Assembly (NCBI GenBank): GCA_002189035.1 | Contig: NEEC01000008.1 | Span: forward strand, 3,038,001 to 3,102,000 | Origin: Utricularia gibba | Lineage: Eukaryota > Streptophyta > Magnoliopsida > Lamiales > Lentibulariaceae | Reading direction: 5' to 3' | Length of the DNA stretch: 64,000 nt | Part shown: positions 1-12,826 of the stretch, one piece after another | Numbering within the stretch: position 1 is the stretch's first letter | Layout of the letters: each line of letters begins with the position of its first letter | The notes under the pieces: model-generated | Told to the model about the DNA's origin: nothing | The model's input: only the letters and a program-made list of their open reading frames with translations | Databases searched by the model: none | Made by a program: the position numbers and the translations under genes

Positions 1-2475
1 ATTAGACTGCAAACTGAAAATATGCGGCCCAACTGGCAGGATACGGTCTAAGATACGCGCCTTGTCCGCCGTCTGCACACGGATATTTCGCCGTGAGCGA
101 TAGGAAAAAATACCGCATATTAATAATACATTAATCATATTTCAAATACCCTAATTCCTACACAAACGCGTCGCGTGTCGCCGTTTTCTAAGAATGTGTA
201 ATAAATAAGTCACACGTTTTTTTTTTCCAAAAACAGAATAAATGAGAAGAAGACTGTCTCTTCCATTCCGCCAATCACATGACCGTATCGCCTTACATAT
301 TTCCTTCCGTCCTTCTTTGTACCAACAATAAATAAAATCGTGATTTATTTCAAGGATAAAATCTTGTGAAAAGACACGTGTCAGTCACACAATCCGTTTC
401 GTAGAACTACAAAAACACCTTATTTTAATTCGAAAATAATTTAAATAAAAAGCCAAAGATAATCTCGTGACAAGACATTTGACGAGATCTAACCATCTGT
501 TCTCCTGACGCACGTTTGTCGGATTTATCATCACTTCGATTGCGTTAATAGTTTTTTTTTACCACGGTCACGTGCCGTAAATGGGAAAAATCTGCCCTTC
601 AGATTCTTGTAGTATTCCAACCGGGTTTCCCGATAAAACCGGTCCTGGCTATGGATCCAGCTTTGACAGGTTGAAAGAACCCGGTTCATCATGTACAAGA
701 AGCATCATTGTGTTCAAATCGTTATAAGCAAAATAAGAAAACAGAATGCGAGAAATAAAATACTAAATTGTTGGGAGGGGGTAACCATACCCCATACGAG
801 ACATGGGGAATTTCATTGGGTAGTCTACTTTTCTGCTGAACTCTTGAAAGTGAATGTAAATTTGTAAAGATTAGATATTTTAATTAAATAATATCGTACA
901 ATAAAAAAATGAATTGGCACATTTGATATCATAATCTAATTCGAGTCTAAAATCGATAATGGAGCAAAATTCAATGAGTATGTTGAGTTTTTAAATAAAC
1001 ATCAGGATCGAATACAAGGAATTATAAAGAATTATTAAACGAATACCACATCGATTGTGAATGAAATAGATATATTTTATATAGACATATTATCTAAACT
1101 TTCATAAAACCTTTTTCTATGAAGTAGATAATTTAAATTTATAAGTATTAAGTATACGAAATATACAATATTATGCAATGCGATGATGAATCATTATATT
1201 TGATATTAGAGTCAAAATTAACCACCTAATAGATAAAGTTAGTCAAATTCCACATATGAAGGATTGAATAATTCAAGATATATTATTAATTAAATTATGA
1301 TATGTGTATATTAATTAACCACTCATCCGTTCTCATTCAAACCTTCCATATACCCAACCAGAGTGCGGCGGTTCACCGCCCTACTTACCCATAGAAGTGG
1401 AAAGAAGGAGCCCTACGGGGAGCATTTACCGGTTAACGCTCTGGGTCCGACTTTCTGGTTTGGAGTCATTGACTTCTACACCTAACGTGATTTGAAATCA
1501 GATCGCATCGCCCACCCAAATAACCCGCCATTCCGATCACAAACACGGCGATTCCGATGGATCCCCACGGCGCCCACTTCCCGGAAACTCACCCGCAGAG
1601 CCAGGCTGCAGCTGGTGCAGGATGAGGCTCCAGCAGTAGCCTCCTTTTTTAATCCCTCCTCGTAAACAATGGCGTAGTTAGGCGCTGAATGATCAATAAT
1701 TAATCAATAATCAAATGCAAAGGCGGTGATTAGTCCAAGTCGGCACTCTCATCGGGACACGGGTAGCCCCCAAAGTCAAACTTCCCTGAATCAGAACTCG
1801 TCCAGAAAGGCTGTGCGCTTCCACTCTCTTTTTATTACATGTACGCTTGTTAAAAGAGGCGGTCAAAGGGTAGCCATGGGGTCGGGCTAGGTGGGTGTAA
1901 TTCCGTTTTTATCCCTGGTAGATTGTCGGGATGCCACTAATCTTAAGGGTAAAACGGTAAGAGCATATTAATTAAAAATTTTAAATAAATGAAAATGGGA
2001 AGATGAAAGTGGGGGGGGGGGGGGGGTAAGCGTTTTGACCTTTTGGGCTCCTACTACGAGGAATTTTGGATGTTTATGCTTCTAGGTCGTCCAAATTTCT
2101 GTGTTTTATTTATTTTAGTATTTTGTAAAAAAAAAAATGAAAATTGGAATATAATAATGCAATTTATTGAATTTAAAAAAAAGACAGGTGATTATGATAA
2201 TTGTACCGGTCAACTCCCGCAATAGTCCACCGGAGGCAGTAGGTTTCGTATCCGGTTTACATTGCGAAACTCAATATGTTAACAATGTGGACCCCACTTC
2301 TCCCCACCCACACAAAAGTCAACTCTTTCATTTATTTCTCCTCAGCTTCCGCGGTTGCTTTAGCTCTTTCTTGGAAAAATCCTCTGCGGCGTTCTGGTTC
2401 TACGATTCTATGGCGATTTTGGATCCCAGGGTGTGAGTTTCTTGATTTTTTGGTGTCTGGGTTCCTATCAGGAGA
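1..2475. other. Intergenic DNA upstream of the PP2C gene
   Basis: No supported gene. The stretch is AT-rich and includes two perfect G-boxes (CACGTG) at 375-380 and 569-574, in contexts resembling abscisic-acid-response elements. They may belong to a gene beyond the left edge. A GC-richer island lies at about 1360-1660 but holds no convincing reading frame. A run of 16 consecutive G lies at 2011-2026. The last 200 bases before 2476 become pyrimidine-rich and are probably the promoter and leader of the phosphatase gene. Confidence 0.6.
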
Positions 2476-4444
2476 ATGGGAAACGGGCTACGGAAGCTGA
2501 GCTTCTGTCTCGCCGGGGATGCGGGGGAGATTTCGAGGCGGAGGAGCGACGTGAACGTGGGGTTTTCGGATGAAGGTTTTGGTCACTCGTTCTGCTACAT
2601 ACCACCGGAACCGCCGCGAAGACCGGCTAAATCAGAGGTTTCCACAACCACCGCTGCACATAAGACTCCCCCCTACCGTACGATATCCGGCGCCGCATTA
2701 TCTGCTAACACGTTCACGCATCTGTCCACCGACGCCTACGCTTCTTACCCGTCGCTTGACAAAGCTTCCGCGTTCGAGAGCTCCAGCCTTTTCAGTTCGA
2801 TTCCCCTGCAGCCGATTCCTAAAAACTCCGTGGTGAAGTCGGGTCCCATTTTGAGATCCGACCCGATTGAAGGCGGTTTCCTCTCCGGTCCGATCGAGCG
2901 GAGTTTCATCTCGGGGCCGTTGGACGAGCAGTTACAAAGGTATGTCCCCAAATCGAAAAAGAGAGCTTTTCTGAAGAATTTCAAAAGTATGAGCAGCAAG
3001 TTTAGTATCCATAGATATGAGAAAGAACAGAGCTTTTTTTCTGCGGTAAGTGGGAGTAACAGTGGCAATAGCAGCACGATTACTAGCCACAATCTGAGCA
3101 GTGAGATGAGTTTGGGTGACGATAATGATGACGTTGTGAACGAATCCGAGTCATTTGGCCAAAATTTACAGTGGGCTCAAGGTAAAGCCGGCGAAGATAG
3201 AGTTCATGTAGTTATCTCCGAGGAACATGGCTGGGTTTTTGTCGGTATTTACGATGGATTCAACGGCCCAGATGCAACTGATTTCCTGCTAAACAACCTT
3301 TACTCCAATGTTTACAAGGAACTGAGAGGCCTACTGTGGAGCGAAAGCTGTGAACTCACCCCTGTTGTTAATCATTCTGGCATTCTGAAAGCATTGTCCG
3401 AAGCGCTACGAAAGACTGAAGCCTCCTTTCTTGAGATGGCGGATTTGATGCTGATGGAGAATCCCGAATTGGCTTTGATGGGCTCTTGTGTTCTTGTCAT
3501 GGTGATGAAAGGGCTAGATGTTTATCTGATGAATGTGGGCGATAGTCGGGCGGTTCTGGCGCAGAAGATCGATAACCATTCCGAGATGATGAGAAGGAGC
3601 TACGAAGACTCTCTCTATGGCTACGAGTACGAGAATGTCCACAGCATGCGCTCTTGTCAGCTGACCACCGATCACACTACTAGTGCTAAAGAGGTACTCT
3701 AATGCTGCTTACTGTACTACCCTTCTGCCTTATTCCACAGTAAACTGCAATTGCTGCTTCACTGTGCTTCAGGAAGTCAGACGGATAAGAAATGCACACC
3801 CTGAAGATGCTCTGGCTGTGACGAACGATCGTGTCAAGGGATCCCTGAAGGTCACCAGGGCTTTTGGAGCAGGCTTTCTCAAGCAGGTTTGCCATTAAAA
3901 ACGATACACTGCTTGTTTTCTGCTGCATTCCTTGTGAATGTAAGTTGGTAGTGATTGTGCTTAAACCACGATGCAGCCAAAGTGGAACAACGCGCTTCTC
4001 GAGATGTTCAGAATAGACTACATTGGGAACTCACCGTACATCACATGCTCGCCATGGCTCTTCCATCACACTCTCAAGCCAGAGGATAAGTTCCTGATCC
4101 TGTCATCCGATGGGTTGTACCAATACTTCACAAACCAGGAGGCTGTTTCCGAGGTCGAAATGTTCATGTCGACGTTCCCGGAGGGCGATCCTGCACAGCA
4201 TCTCGTCGAGGAGGTGCTGTTTCGTGCTGCCAAGAAAGCTGGTTAGTGTTTTTAATGGAGAAAGCTCCCTCTTTTACTCTCTGTAAATGCTTCAAGGGAG
4301 AACCATTTTTGAATTGGGGTTTCTGCAGGTATGGATTTTCATGAGCTGCTTGATATCCCACAAGGCGATCGGAGAAGGTACCACGACGACGTTTCCATTA
4401 TCATTCTTTCTTTCGAGGGAAGAATATGGCGGTCTTCTGTATGA
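2476..4444 (+). CDS. PLL: POLTERGEIST-LIKE protein phosphatase 2C (PLL4/PLL5 type)
   Basis: Plant clade C PP2C serine/threonine phosphatase. POL/PLL relatives act at the plasma membrane in stem-cell, vascular and leaf development. I read four coding exons: 2476-3693, 3773-3886, 3977-4241 and 4329-4444, all with GT-AG introns of 79-90 nt, giving 570 aa with no frame break. The N-terminus MGNG is a likely N-myristoylation site, as in POL. Residues 70-160 carry the PLL signatures [22 protein letters not shown] and repeated GPIERSF-like blocks. The catalytic domain runs from about residue 236 to the end: [16 protein letters not shown] (metal-binding Asp), [40 protein letters not shown] and [10 protein letters not shown]. 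Arabidopsis PLL5 is about 660 aa, so this copy has a shorter variable insert between the N-terminal region and the catalytic core. Assignment to PLL4/5 rather than POL/PLL1 rests on the N-terminal blocks and is inference. Confidence 0.95.
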
Positions 4445-5767
4445 CAAGCCGATGCGATGCATAGAAGATTCAAATTCATGTACAGGAAACAAAAAAAAAA
4501 AAAAAGCAATTTTACCCAAAGCATCAAGTTCGAATTTTTTTCCATCATATCAGCTTATGAACCTCTGTATTCCGGCTGCGAGATTCCACAAAAAGGGTCG
4601 ACACAAGAACATAAGCAGTTGACCGGAAAATATCGAGTTCCCATAAAAAGGCAGGTGCTGCTGTCTGTGAAATCAGAGTACAGAGCCAAGAAGAAAAAGG
4701 CAGCAGCAGCAGCAGCTCCTGCTGTTTCGTCTTGTTTTACCTGCGATCAACAAGAATACAAGCACGGCGGAGATGGCAGTGGTGCAAGTAGGTAAAGCCG
4801 GTGGTTTGAATGGTAACCAACCCGGTGGACGTTGATGGCCAGATAAACAGAAACAGGTGTACTGTCAATTGACCATACAAAAGAAAAGAAAACAATGGTT
4901 CACCCACAATTCGTTTGACCATTAGACAGAAGAGAATCGTCATCCACAGAGCTAGCAACAATGACAGCAGCCATGACTCTACCCAGTCATCATAACTTCA
5001 AGCAGCACAACAATTACAGGCAACTAAAGGGATCCGATCAGACACTGGGGTGACACCTTTTGTAGCTTCGAGCACCATCGGAATCCATAGAAATGAGCAG
5101 CTTTTCCTTCATTTTGACTACCCAACTGATGTTTACTCCATTATTGTTGGATGGAGGACCTAGACACTGCCCCTTCCAATTTCAATCCTACACAGAAGGC
5201 TCTAAAACAGACAGTCTGTGTAAGAAAAAGACAGTGGGAGCCCCTCTAATCCAACTACCGTTAAAAACAAATGAACTCACGCCGTACAGTGGAATGAATA
5301 TCCTATGCCACGTTTCATTAAAGAAAGAAGAAAAAAACTTCCAACATTTATTTATTTATTTGTTTATCTGGAAACACAATGAAACAAGAAGACGTGTATC
5401 ATACTCCTCTGGCGCCGATGGGATGCGCCAAGCCGATAACAAAGATGTGATGAACATCGGATCCTTCGCCAGGGGCCTATTGAAGAGCCCCCGTATTTAT
5501 TGCACCTCTCAGAAGCCTCTCCTGTCAGTTCTCTGCTCTTTTTCTTCTGCTCCTGCCCTCTGATCTGTTCCCACTCTCTCTTCTCGCGATCGATTCCGCA
5601 CACTTTTTTACCTTACGGGCTTTCGAGGTTTCCCCCCATTGGTGTATGCTGCAAATTCCTCTATTTCGATCACTGAGATTCTGCGGAGGTTGTGATGGTG
5701 GGTGGTGTGATGTGGGGGTGCTGAAATAGTCGGCCCCTTTTCGTGGGTTTTGGGGAGGAGGAGGAGG
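4445..5767. other. Spacer: PP2C 3' region and SMR promoter/leader
   Basis: No gene supported. The first part is probably the phosphatase 3' UTR; it holds a poly-A stretch near 4489-4504 and a short GCA repeat near 4700. From about 5500 the sequence turns pyrimidine-rich and then G-rich just before the next start codon, consistent with a promoter and a 5' leader of 150-250 nt. Small open frames on both strands here have no recognisable domain. Confidence 0.5.
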
Positions 5768-6169
5768 ATGTCGGTCACCGGAGTCCCGGAAGGTCTATCC
5801 GGTGATAGCGATCGGGGTAAAACCGATGATCCGGCCCCGGGTTCGGTTCCGGATTCCCCCGAACCGGAGGCTGGATCAGGGAGTGAATCGGAGAAGGTCG
5901 TGGTGGGATCGGAGATTGAGGAGGAGGAGGATGACGGGTTCAAGACACCCACCTCGGAGGATCACAAGATACCGGTTCCGACGGAGTGTCCTCCCGCGCC
6001 AAGGAAACGCTGGATAAGGACCGATATAAGTGGGAGGGGTGTCACCCCCCGATTCGAAGATGTAACCGTCGAGGCGGAGTCCGTATACCAATCCACCGAC
6101 GACAGTGATCGGGATAGTGCGGAGTCCCTGGAGGAGCCGGACAGAAAGCGAGCTCGAAGACAACCATGA
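5768..6169 (+). CDS. SMR: SIAMESE-RELATED (SMR) cyclin-dependent kinase inhibitor
   Basis: Small plant-specific nuclear protein that binds and inhibits CDK-cyclin complexes. SMRs promote endoreduplication and cell-cycle arrest during differentiation or stress. The CDS is a single exon of 133 aa, as usual for the family. I chose the ATG at 5768; a TTG six codons upstream lies in frame but is not a plausible eukaryotic start. The diagnostic SMR box lies at about residues 55-82: an acidic stretch, then DDGFKTPTSEDHKIPV, then CPPAPRKR. The TPTSEDHKIP core marks the family. The N-terminal third is Ser/Pro/Glu-rich and disordered. The C-terminus ends in a basic cluster RKRARRQP that could serve as a nuclear localisation signal. 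A single SMR number cannot be assigned from sequence alone. Confidence 0.9.
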   Translation: MSVTGVPEGLSGDSDRGKTDDPAPGSVPDSPEPEAGSGSESEKVVVGSEIEEEEDDGFKTPTSEDHKIPVPTECPPAPRKRWIRTDISGRGVTPRFEDVTVEAESVYQSTDDSDRDSAESLEEPDRKRARRQP

Positions 6170-8660
6170 CGTGTCATGACCGGTCGGCCGGAATACTTTT
6201 TTCCATTTACTTCTTTTAAGTATTCATACAACTTCACAACATGGTATTGTTTGTTTAGTGACCCTCTTCGATATACGACCAATTCAGGATTATAAACTAT
6301 TTAATAAAAATTTTTACTTTCAATATATAATTCAATTTAAAAATGATTCACAATGGAAAAAATGAAATTTCGATTTAAACCTACTATACATGTTTAGATG
6401 ATTTAAAGCATAATATCAAATACATTTCATTACATATGAATTGCTTATAGAACCGATCAAGTGGATGTATTTAAATAAATGAATCAATCTAATTTTATAT
6501 GAAACTTTTTTCATGATAACAGATGAATATAAGAACCGTGATAATTAACTATGTAAAATGAACAATACTACACAAGTGAGTAATGACATTTGAATTAAGT
6601 GTGGTAAATGAGTAATGAATTTCATTCTTTTCTATGGATGGAGGTAGTTTGAAAACTCAAGGGAGGGACCATCTCTTAGGCTGGAATGAGGTAGGTTTGG
6701 AGGAGTTGGACCATTAAGAATCAACTGTAACCCCAAATGTGTTAGCTGCCGCATAATTAGGTGGGGTTCAACCGAAAGGGAGAGGAGAGGTAGTGAGGTC
6801 GACCTACAATGCGATTGCGGGTACACCATCCCCATCAAGAAGGTTGGACTGGATCATCTACGAGATGAATGTGCAGCAGTCCCGGATTATCAAAATGTGA
6901 ACTTTACCAGGAATTCAATGTGTACAGGAGAACCAAGGGACAGGAAGTGATGATAGAGAATGGTGTTCTGTGTTCAGGGGAGTGATATCAGAAGCTGAAT
7001 TGGAATTAGTCTCCTTTACAAGTAGCATGTGAGTTGGGTTTACAGGAACGATGGCTTCAGTGTGTAAGAGTTTCTTAGCATCAGGATGCATTCCTGTCAT
7101 TCCAGCTTACCATCATCTCGGTTGCGTTCTGGAGCAATCACACCGGAGCTCCGGCCTACCGCAGCAAGCTGTGGATCTTGCTGCTGCATTCATCAGATCG
7201 AGAGTCACCACAGGACTTAACTCCAACGGGGTTTCAGTCCTTGCAATCACACCAGAGCTCCGGGATATTGTGCTTTGACAAAAGGGGCAGGCTGGAATGT
7301 TGGTGAGTTGCTGCAAGGTAGACAGAGATGTTACATGCGATAAGCATACATCTGATGACCACAGTTTGTGCATATCTGTTTGAAGCAAATGCAGTATCTC
7401 AGTTTCCCCTGCGTGTCGAAACATTCATCAATTTCATATGATGACCAGCAGATAGATGTAGCTTTCAAGGTTCTGCGCGCTCCGATGAACTCAGATTCAG
7501 GTTCAAGCGAACATGAAGCGATCATTGCTTCACGAATGAAAGTAAATGTTGATGGCCATGTTAAAGGCTAAGGAGCTAGAGGATCCAGCAGGGCAGCGCC
7601 GGCTGTGTTTTTATGTTTGGCATCAACCATGTACGGAATTCTTCTGCGAGGCAGGGACTCAAGGTTGAGAATGATCTAAGCTTTACAATAAAACAAAAGA
7701 ACGCACAAACCAAAATAATAAAAGAAAGCAGTGCTGTAATTTACCAAAAGCATCCTTTTGGCATGAATTGTAATTAAAGAGGGCATCTGTAGCCAGAGGA
7801 ATGAAGTTGCAGGTGATTGGCACGCCATGTAAACAAGTTCTTCCATGTAATGTATAAAACAAAAGAATCTGAAAGAATATCACCAATAAATAAAACATTC
7901 CATTCATTTGCATATACAAAGAAGCATGTAGAAAGACAAATGATACGCACATCAGGGTCCAGCTTGAAGCAGCTTTTCAGCACAAGCAACCCTTATTCCA
8001 TGGACAGCAGCCAACATCAACAGAGTCTTTTCACAATCGAGAAAAAAGCACAAGTCATCAAAATATAATGAAGTTGAAAAGACAACACTTCGAATAAAAG
8101 GAACCTGCATTTTGATAATAAAAAAGCACACGGAAGGGCATAAAAACAAAAGGGAGTCCCCGCAAACCTACTTATGCCGATTCACTACATCTGGGCTTCG
8201 ATTCCGCTCTAGAACCATACAAAGAAGCTAATAATACAAAAAGCCGCCATCATTAGTGCAAAAAAAAGACCACTTCATGAACTTCCAAAACGAAAAAGAA
8301 GGCAATGCAAGAGAATGTTCAACTAGATCGGACAAAACCCACCTCTATCAAATCAAACCAATTGCCGTAGCAACGTCAAGAAGAATCACTTCGAACAAAC
8401 TTCTGCTATTGCTTGAACTGCATCGAAGTGTTCATCTGTTGGTGACCCCCATTTCTGCAAATTCCCGCCTTTAAGCGCCTCCCACCACGCGGTGATGCAA
8501 CAGTGGGGAAGCGGAATTGAAGTAATTTGGTAGAAAAAGACGACCGGAAAAAAAAAAAAAACCAAACAGCCTCGTGAATCGTGATTTTGAATTAATTTGG
8601 TTACGCGGCCACTTGGGCCTGGCTCTATCCACCATTATATATGGGCGTAGACCCAATCAA
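6170..8660 (-). other. Unassigned, probably transcribed minus-strand locus
   Basis: No protein could be assigned. A promoter-like block at 8595-8665 reads on the minus strand as site II motifs (GGGCCT) followed by a TATATAA box near 8634-8641. Downstream (towards lower coordinates) the sequence is less AT-rich than true spacer and holds several short open segments bounded by plausible splice sites, near 8390-8460, 7955-8045, 7745-7790, 7565-7645 and 7330-7525. They include a Cys-rich segment around 7350-7440, but I could not join them into one frame. Possibilities are a diverged small multi-exon gene, a pseudogene or a long non-coding RNA. The last part, 6170-6600, is plain AT-rich spacer. 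Confidence 0.35.
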
Positions 8661-10499
8661 TTGTGAGTGAGGCCCAGTAGACAGGAGCAGCTCTCTCACG
8701 AATCAATGCCGTTCATTTTGTTGTGCTACGATCCGGCCGCCCATTTTCCTACAAATGAAGAAACACGTCGACTTAATGAAGAAGGAAACCGACAAGTCGC
8801 GGTTGTAAGAAACAACGCTTTTGTCGTGAAAGACTTTTCAATTTCAAAAAAGGGCATGTGTGATGATTAGTCCAACCCGAATAGATGCTTCTCTTACTAC
8901 TCACACATACAATTCTAACCCAATCCATAATTTCAATTAACAAAGTATTATGGTTGTTGTGCTAACTGTGTTTCGTGGTTTGTACATGACTTGAAGAATG
9001 TTTTGAAGTCGTTTAGAATAGTAGCCACCCGACTCTAATTATATGAAAATAAAAAATGATCATTCTCTATTTAAATTTTTTAAATTCATATTTTAAAATA
9101 GTATATTAATTAATTTCACTAACTTGATGTAAAAAGGATGGGGCCATTTGATGAGCGTGCAAATCAAGGGGCGGCGAGATGGCGACCCACACCATCCAAT
9201 TTGTGTGTCCGGTCCTTGTGATGCCCAATTTTGAAATGAGCACGTAACACACCACTCATCAAAAGCTAACACTTCAGGAACCATTATATTTATTTCCCAT
9301 TCCATTCCTCATACTTCGGAAAATAATATCTCGCTACTTATAAGACTCTACAATTTGAAAAATAAGAATTACGTATCTCGAATTTCTAATATCCAATATT
9401 TGGATAATCCAATAAGAGGTTGTGTATATATAATGTTTGATATATGAAAGTATAAGTTTGAGTACGTGATTGATATACGTATAACTAACATCTCTTTTTA
9501 TTTGTATATATTATTCATATATTGATAAAAAAAATATGAATAATATAATTATATAAAATTGATATATATATATATATATATATATACTAGTTAATCAAAT
9601 ATTAATATATGAATAAATTTAAGTATAAATCCTCTATACTCTCTTATCAAGCACCTACTAAATATTCTAAAATTAAAAAAGAGTACATAATCATCTTTAC
9701 ACAAGAAAATTTTCTAGAAAATATTTCATATCTCATTTTGAATTTATCAACCAAATATATTTTTTAAAATATTTTCCTATTACAAGATTTTTCAGTGTAT
9801 AAATTTCGTGAAATCATATACACTCATAATATTTTTTTCATAAATACATTTGGGAAAAATATTTATTTCATTAATTATCCCAATATCTTTCTTCTCATGT
9901 GGTTGAAGGTTAGGTTGGATATATATACAATGAGCGGGAGGAGTTTAAGATGCCGGATGACGTAAGACAAAATAGAAAACACACACGGTGAATACATGTG
10001 TGTCTCTGTGAGTTTTTTATTTTATTTTATTATTTTTTGTATGAGTGGGTATCATCAGCTGACGCAGCTGATGGGGACCACACCTCTCCCTTCAGCCTCA
10101 CCATTCAAATCCGTACCCTAACTTTCATATTTTAATTGCCACCTTATCTTATTCATTCGCAAGGAAAAAAAAAGCGTGAGAGAGCCCACCTCTCGACCTG
10201 CACACCCAAGCACTCAATCAATTATATCGTGAAAATCCTTTACATTCTGTGATGCCCTGTCCAAGTAAGCATGTAAGTACCTTAGTCAAATCTCGTATCG
10301 ATTACGAAAATAAGAAATGATGAAATTGAATAGAATGATCTCCCAAATATTACACAAATCACTTGATAGAAATTTCAAGGTTTAACATATCTAATTGGAA
10401 ATAATTTTAATATGGATGAACTTTTGGAAAAACAAACTAAAGATAATAAAAACATAAAATCGTGAGAATTGAGAGAATACACAAAGCAAATAACAACAT
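8661..10499. other. AT-rich intergenic DNA
   Basis: No gene seen. The stretch is low-complexity and AT-rich, with a (TA)n microsatellite near 9565-9588 and many short stop-rich frames. The block 10010-10240 is somewhat less AT-rich but has no coding signal. Confidence 0.6.
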
Positions 10500-11165
10500 G
10501 CGGATTGTTACAACATTGCAGTTCATTAGAATTGTGAGCCTAATACACGCATGCAAACAGATGAATTCAAGTAGGCACGCAGATGATTTCGATCATTGGG
10601 ATGATGGGAATGTAAGTTCCTCAAGAACATAGCGAAAGATGAAGCCAGCTCTAGACCTTCATAAAGCGTAAGCATCCCATCTTCTTGCCCCCCAAGAGAA
10701 GAAGATGCATGCATGCACATGTGTGCGCACATGCGTGCTGTTGTGATGTGCTGGGGGTGAGGTTGAGATGATGAATCGATGTGGGAGCATGGAGCTTTAT
10801 TCGCTGCCGCTTTATCGGGTTGCTGGGCCTGCGCAAGCAGCCCCCTCGATTCTTGCGAAAGGCGAATGGAATTGGAATTGGAATTAGAATTGGAATGGAC
10901 GGATGGAGGATTCCACACCAGCAGCAGCAGCCAGCAGCCAGCAGCTCCCCTGCTGAGGCGAGCGAGCCTTTGTGGACCCTAACTCCAAAGCAATCCCACC
11001 TCCTCCCCCCTTTTTTGACTGCAGTGTTTTTACCAAATTTGAGCCAAATACCTGTTGTGGTAACTTGGAATTTGAATTTGAATGCCCTTCTTTTACCTCA
11101 TACCCTAAACCCTAAAATCATGACTTCCATATGGATGGATTCTCTCCCTTAAAACCTAAACCCTA
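10500..11165. other. GC-richer island with simple repeats, no assigned gene
   Basis: This block stands out from the AT-rich DNA around it. It contains an RY/palindromic segment at about 10700-10735 (overlapping CATGCA motifs and the 10-bp palindrome TGTGCGCACA), a hexamer minisatellite based on GGAATT at about 10863-10890, CAG-type repeats near 10920-10945, and telomere-like motifs near 11105-11165. An open frame on the minus strand (10526-10918) is produced largely by the repeats and has no domain. It may be a promoter or a non-coding transcript. Confidence 0.35.
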
Positions 11166-11166
11166 A
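11104..11166 (+). repeat. Telomere-like (telo-box) motif cluster
   Basis: Several copies of CCCTAAA/AAACCCTAA-type units occur within about 60 bp, imperfect and interrupted. This is either a small interstitial telomeric relic or a promoter telo-box cluster. No adjacent gene could be paired with it. Confidence 0.5.
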
Positions 11167-12826
11167 CCGAGCACAACTCCAACCAAGCATACTCTTCGTT
11201 TGATAGTATGTTTTATTTTACATGGTAATAAATATATGTGAGATTAATTTATACTAGAATGAATAATTTTAAAAAATATTATGTAAGGAATAATTATTTA
11301 TCATTTGTGTAATAAAGGGTTTATAATTGAATTTATGTAAATTACATTAATACCCCTAATTAATTATTCATTATGTGATTCAAAAAGGGTAATATTGTAT
11401 ATTAATATCATGAGATTAACTAGACTCATCTCATATATGATGAATAAAGAGTTAAATAAGATTATTGATGGTATATCTAATTCATAGTGAAACGTATGAT
11501 TAAGATACGTTTGACAATCTTTCATATTCTATCAAACGAGCTCATGAGTGAGCATATGATGTGCAATATTGAATAAACAATCTTCTAAACAATTTCGTAT
11601 TCGATATTCGATATCGTAAAATTCTCGACTTAGGTATTAGTATCTAATTTGTCGAATAATTCGATATTAGGGTATTGCTTGGATGTAATACCGAAGGGTC
11701 ATCCGTGACATATCAAGTGGTTATATAATACTACCACTTTTTCCCTCAAAAGTGATGTTTCTATTAGAAACGCAAGCTCTGTCGTGCCTGTCGTTCCACC
11801 GTGGAATGCACTCGCCAACGTGGTGACGTGCAGAAATTAAAAATTAATAATAAAAAATTGTCCCCCTTCAATTTTCCTTTAAAAAAGCATATAATTATTT
11901 ATTAATTCAGTTTTATGACACGATAGTTACACAAAATAATCCTTTTATAGAAAAAAGCTGATTTTGGAGGTATTTGATGCGTATATTGTCCAAACATATG
12001 ACGCTAAACTAAAGTGGAAATTGTTGCGTTTAGGACGTGAGGTACGCTTCTAAAGTAGTGATGTGTACGAGTACTATAATTCTTGACCACAAACATGGTT
12101 GATGGGTAGATTCGATAATTTTCCATTATATTTTAAAATATTAAAAATAAAATTATTGTTTCAATGAATTAAACCAATTCTATGATTTATTTATGGATTT
12201 GATATGAATCGAATTTAACTACGAATGAAACTATGATTTTAAATCATTGTGCCCAAGAATGGTACTAGGTGATACATATTTGAGATCGTTTGATAATAGT
12301 ATATTAGTGTGTTTAAGTATATTGTAATTGGATATATATATATATCAATTGTATATAAAATTTGATATTCAAGAATAAAAATTTAAATATGTGAATGATA
12401 TAAATATAATTAAGTTTTCACCCCTCATCCATTTGTATGTCCCCACTACATATTCCAAAAGTGAGTATGTGAGTAGTGTATATGAATCATTTTGAAATCT
12501 ATGTATCATTCATTTATCTCACACACACATCATGTATAAAAAAATTCATACAGGGTAGTCAATTAAATGACTTATTCTCCCTCTTCTCCATCCAATACAT
12601 AAAAAAAAAATAGGGCTCCTAATATTGGGTTCATGTCATAGAAAGAGAAAGGGGTTTTCGTGCTTCTTCTACTAAGGTAAAACTCGAAGACAATAGTGTC
12701 CGTTTTTTTTTTTGGTTGTCGGAAAACTTGGGAATAGAATCTGAATAGCACGACGGCCCTTGTGTGAAGTAGTTATCGGGGAACGGAAAACGATAAAACA
12801 TTCTTTCCCTTTTTCCTCGCTTTGGT
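11167..12826. other. AT-rich intergenic DNA
   Basis: No supported gene. The sequence is AT-rich with a brief GC-richer patch near 11770-11835 and no recognisable frame or structure. Confidence 0.6.

Noticed and set aside
9565-9588. (TA)n tracts here and at about 27800
   Set aside because: Ordinary microsatellites in AT-rich plant spacer.
10526-10918. Minus-strand frame of 130 codons with Asn-Ser repeats
   Set aside because: Driven by the hexamer repeat; no domain, leader or conserved segment seen.
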